From Prauserella flavalba (GTDB taxonomy: Bacteria > Actinomycetota > Actinomycetes > Mycobacteriales > Pseudonocardiaceae), in the NCBI RefSeq assembly GCF_003202235.1, contig NZ_MASU01000005.1, forward strand, positions 372,001-436,000: 64,000 nucleotides of DNA, in the 5' to 3' direction. Positions 63,746 through 64,000 of this stretch are shown here, piece by piece (positions within the stretch are counted from its first letter, which is position 1; each line of letters opens with the position of its first letter). The position numbers and the translations under genes are program-made. The notes beneath the pieces are model-generated. The model searched no databases and was not told the DNA's origin. It saw only the letters and a list, made by a program, of their open reading frames with translations.

Positions 63746-64000
63746 TCAGTCGGCGCGGTCGAGGACGGACTCCTCGCCGGGATCGGGCTCAGGCCAGCCA
63801 GGATATTCCGGGGGAGTGCCGCCGAACGACGGGCACAGCGCCTGGTGCGAGCACCAGCCGCACAGCTTGCTCGGATTGGGCCGGAAGTCACCGGTCTTTC
63901 CCGCCCGCAGGATCGCCTGCCAGATCGCCTCCAGGGTGCGTTCGAAGCGGACCAGCTCGCCCTCGTCTGGCGTGTAGGCCAGTGCCTGCCCGTCGCTGAG
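63746..64000 (-). CDS. RecB-family exonuclease, C-terminal fragment (runs off window)
   Basis: An open frame entering from base 64000 encodes the last 84 residues of a protein ending LDRAD. It contains the C-terminal Fe-S cysteine cluster pattern CGWCSHQALCP, characteristic of RecB/Cas4/AddB-type PD-(D/E)XK exonucleases, preceded by RFERTLEAIWQAILRAG. Its catalytic domain is outside the window. The same kind of gene (Rv2119) lies near hisG in mycobacteria. The stop at 63746-63748 precedes the thioesterase start by 10 bases. Confidence 0.8.
   Translation of the reverse strand, partial: LSDGQALAYTPDEGELVRFERTLEAIWQAILRAGKTGDFRPNPSKLCGWCSHQALCPSFGGTPPEYPGWPEPDPGEESVLDRAD

Overview
The window is high-GC actinobacterial chromosome, most likely from the family Pseudonocardiaceae (Amycolatopsis or Saccharomonospora type). 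Evidence for an actinomycete: mycothiol ligase MshC, an ergothioneine cluster, GarA, a RipA-type NlpC/P60 hydrolase, a deazaflavin-type nitroreductase-family protein, and many GTG/TTG starts with GTGA/ATGA overlaps. Gene order repeatedly recalls blocks of the Mycobacterium tuberculosis chromosome, but the InhA homologue has a shortened substrate loop, as expected in a lineage without mycolic acids. No rRNA, tRNA, CRISPR array, intact insertion sequence or prophage was seen. No gene-free stretch reaches 300 bases.

Layout. 1-7.1 kb: the end of an acyl-CoA synthetase gene, then a CDP-alcohol phosphatidyltransferase, gcvH, garA, the MerR regulator ftsR, a bifunctional-nuclease-family gene and a second MerR gene (the Rv1822-Rv1830-like block), interrupted by a tetR and a 208-bp inverted-repeat element. 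7.1-12.4 kb: an NTF2-like/XRE divergent pair and a leftward run of two CNNM/CorC membrane proteins, a DUF-type protein usually labelled 3-methyladenine glycosylase, and a compact membrane-anchored solute-binding-like protein. 12.6-17.7 kb: acnR, divergent from egtABCD. 17.7-23.7 kb: a Ddn-like protein, a secreted peptidase-like hydrolase, an mmpL/tetR divergon with twin operators, and a TauE-type permease. 23.8-34 kb: aconitase, two membrane proteins, ripA, a mobA-like gene and a moxR-DUF58-VWA operon. 34-42.5 kb: trmL, phoD, a thioesterase, then fabG-inhA and hemH, with a tetR/MFS/SnoaL block lodged between inhA and hemH. 42.5-46 kb: a second AAA+/VWA pair. 46-49.6 kb: a subtilase with a tiny I9-like partner, and a P450/tetR divergon. 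49.6-64 kb: mshC, an ABC-F gene with an attenuator-like leader, a phosphoesterase, an MFS gene, PAC2, metH, a HAD phosphatase, a methyltransferase, hisE-hisG, parA, a thioesterase and the end of a RecB-family nuclease gene.

How parts work together. EgtABCD and MshC supply two low-molecular-weight thiols. AcnR lies about 10.6 kb from aconitase, but both genes carry an AcnR-like box; the acn box overlaps a well-formed promoter. GarA, aconitase, GcvH and MetH touch central carbon and one-carbon flux. RipA and the fatty-acid enzymes serve the envelope. Several TetR genes sit beside clear dyads that predict local autoregulation.

The least explained structure is intergenic: a perfect palindrome present twice with a compensatory base change, and a second repeat family that begins exactly at stop codons. 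Copies of both lie between convergent gene ends.
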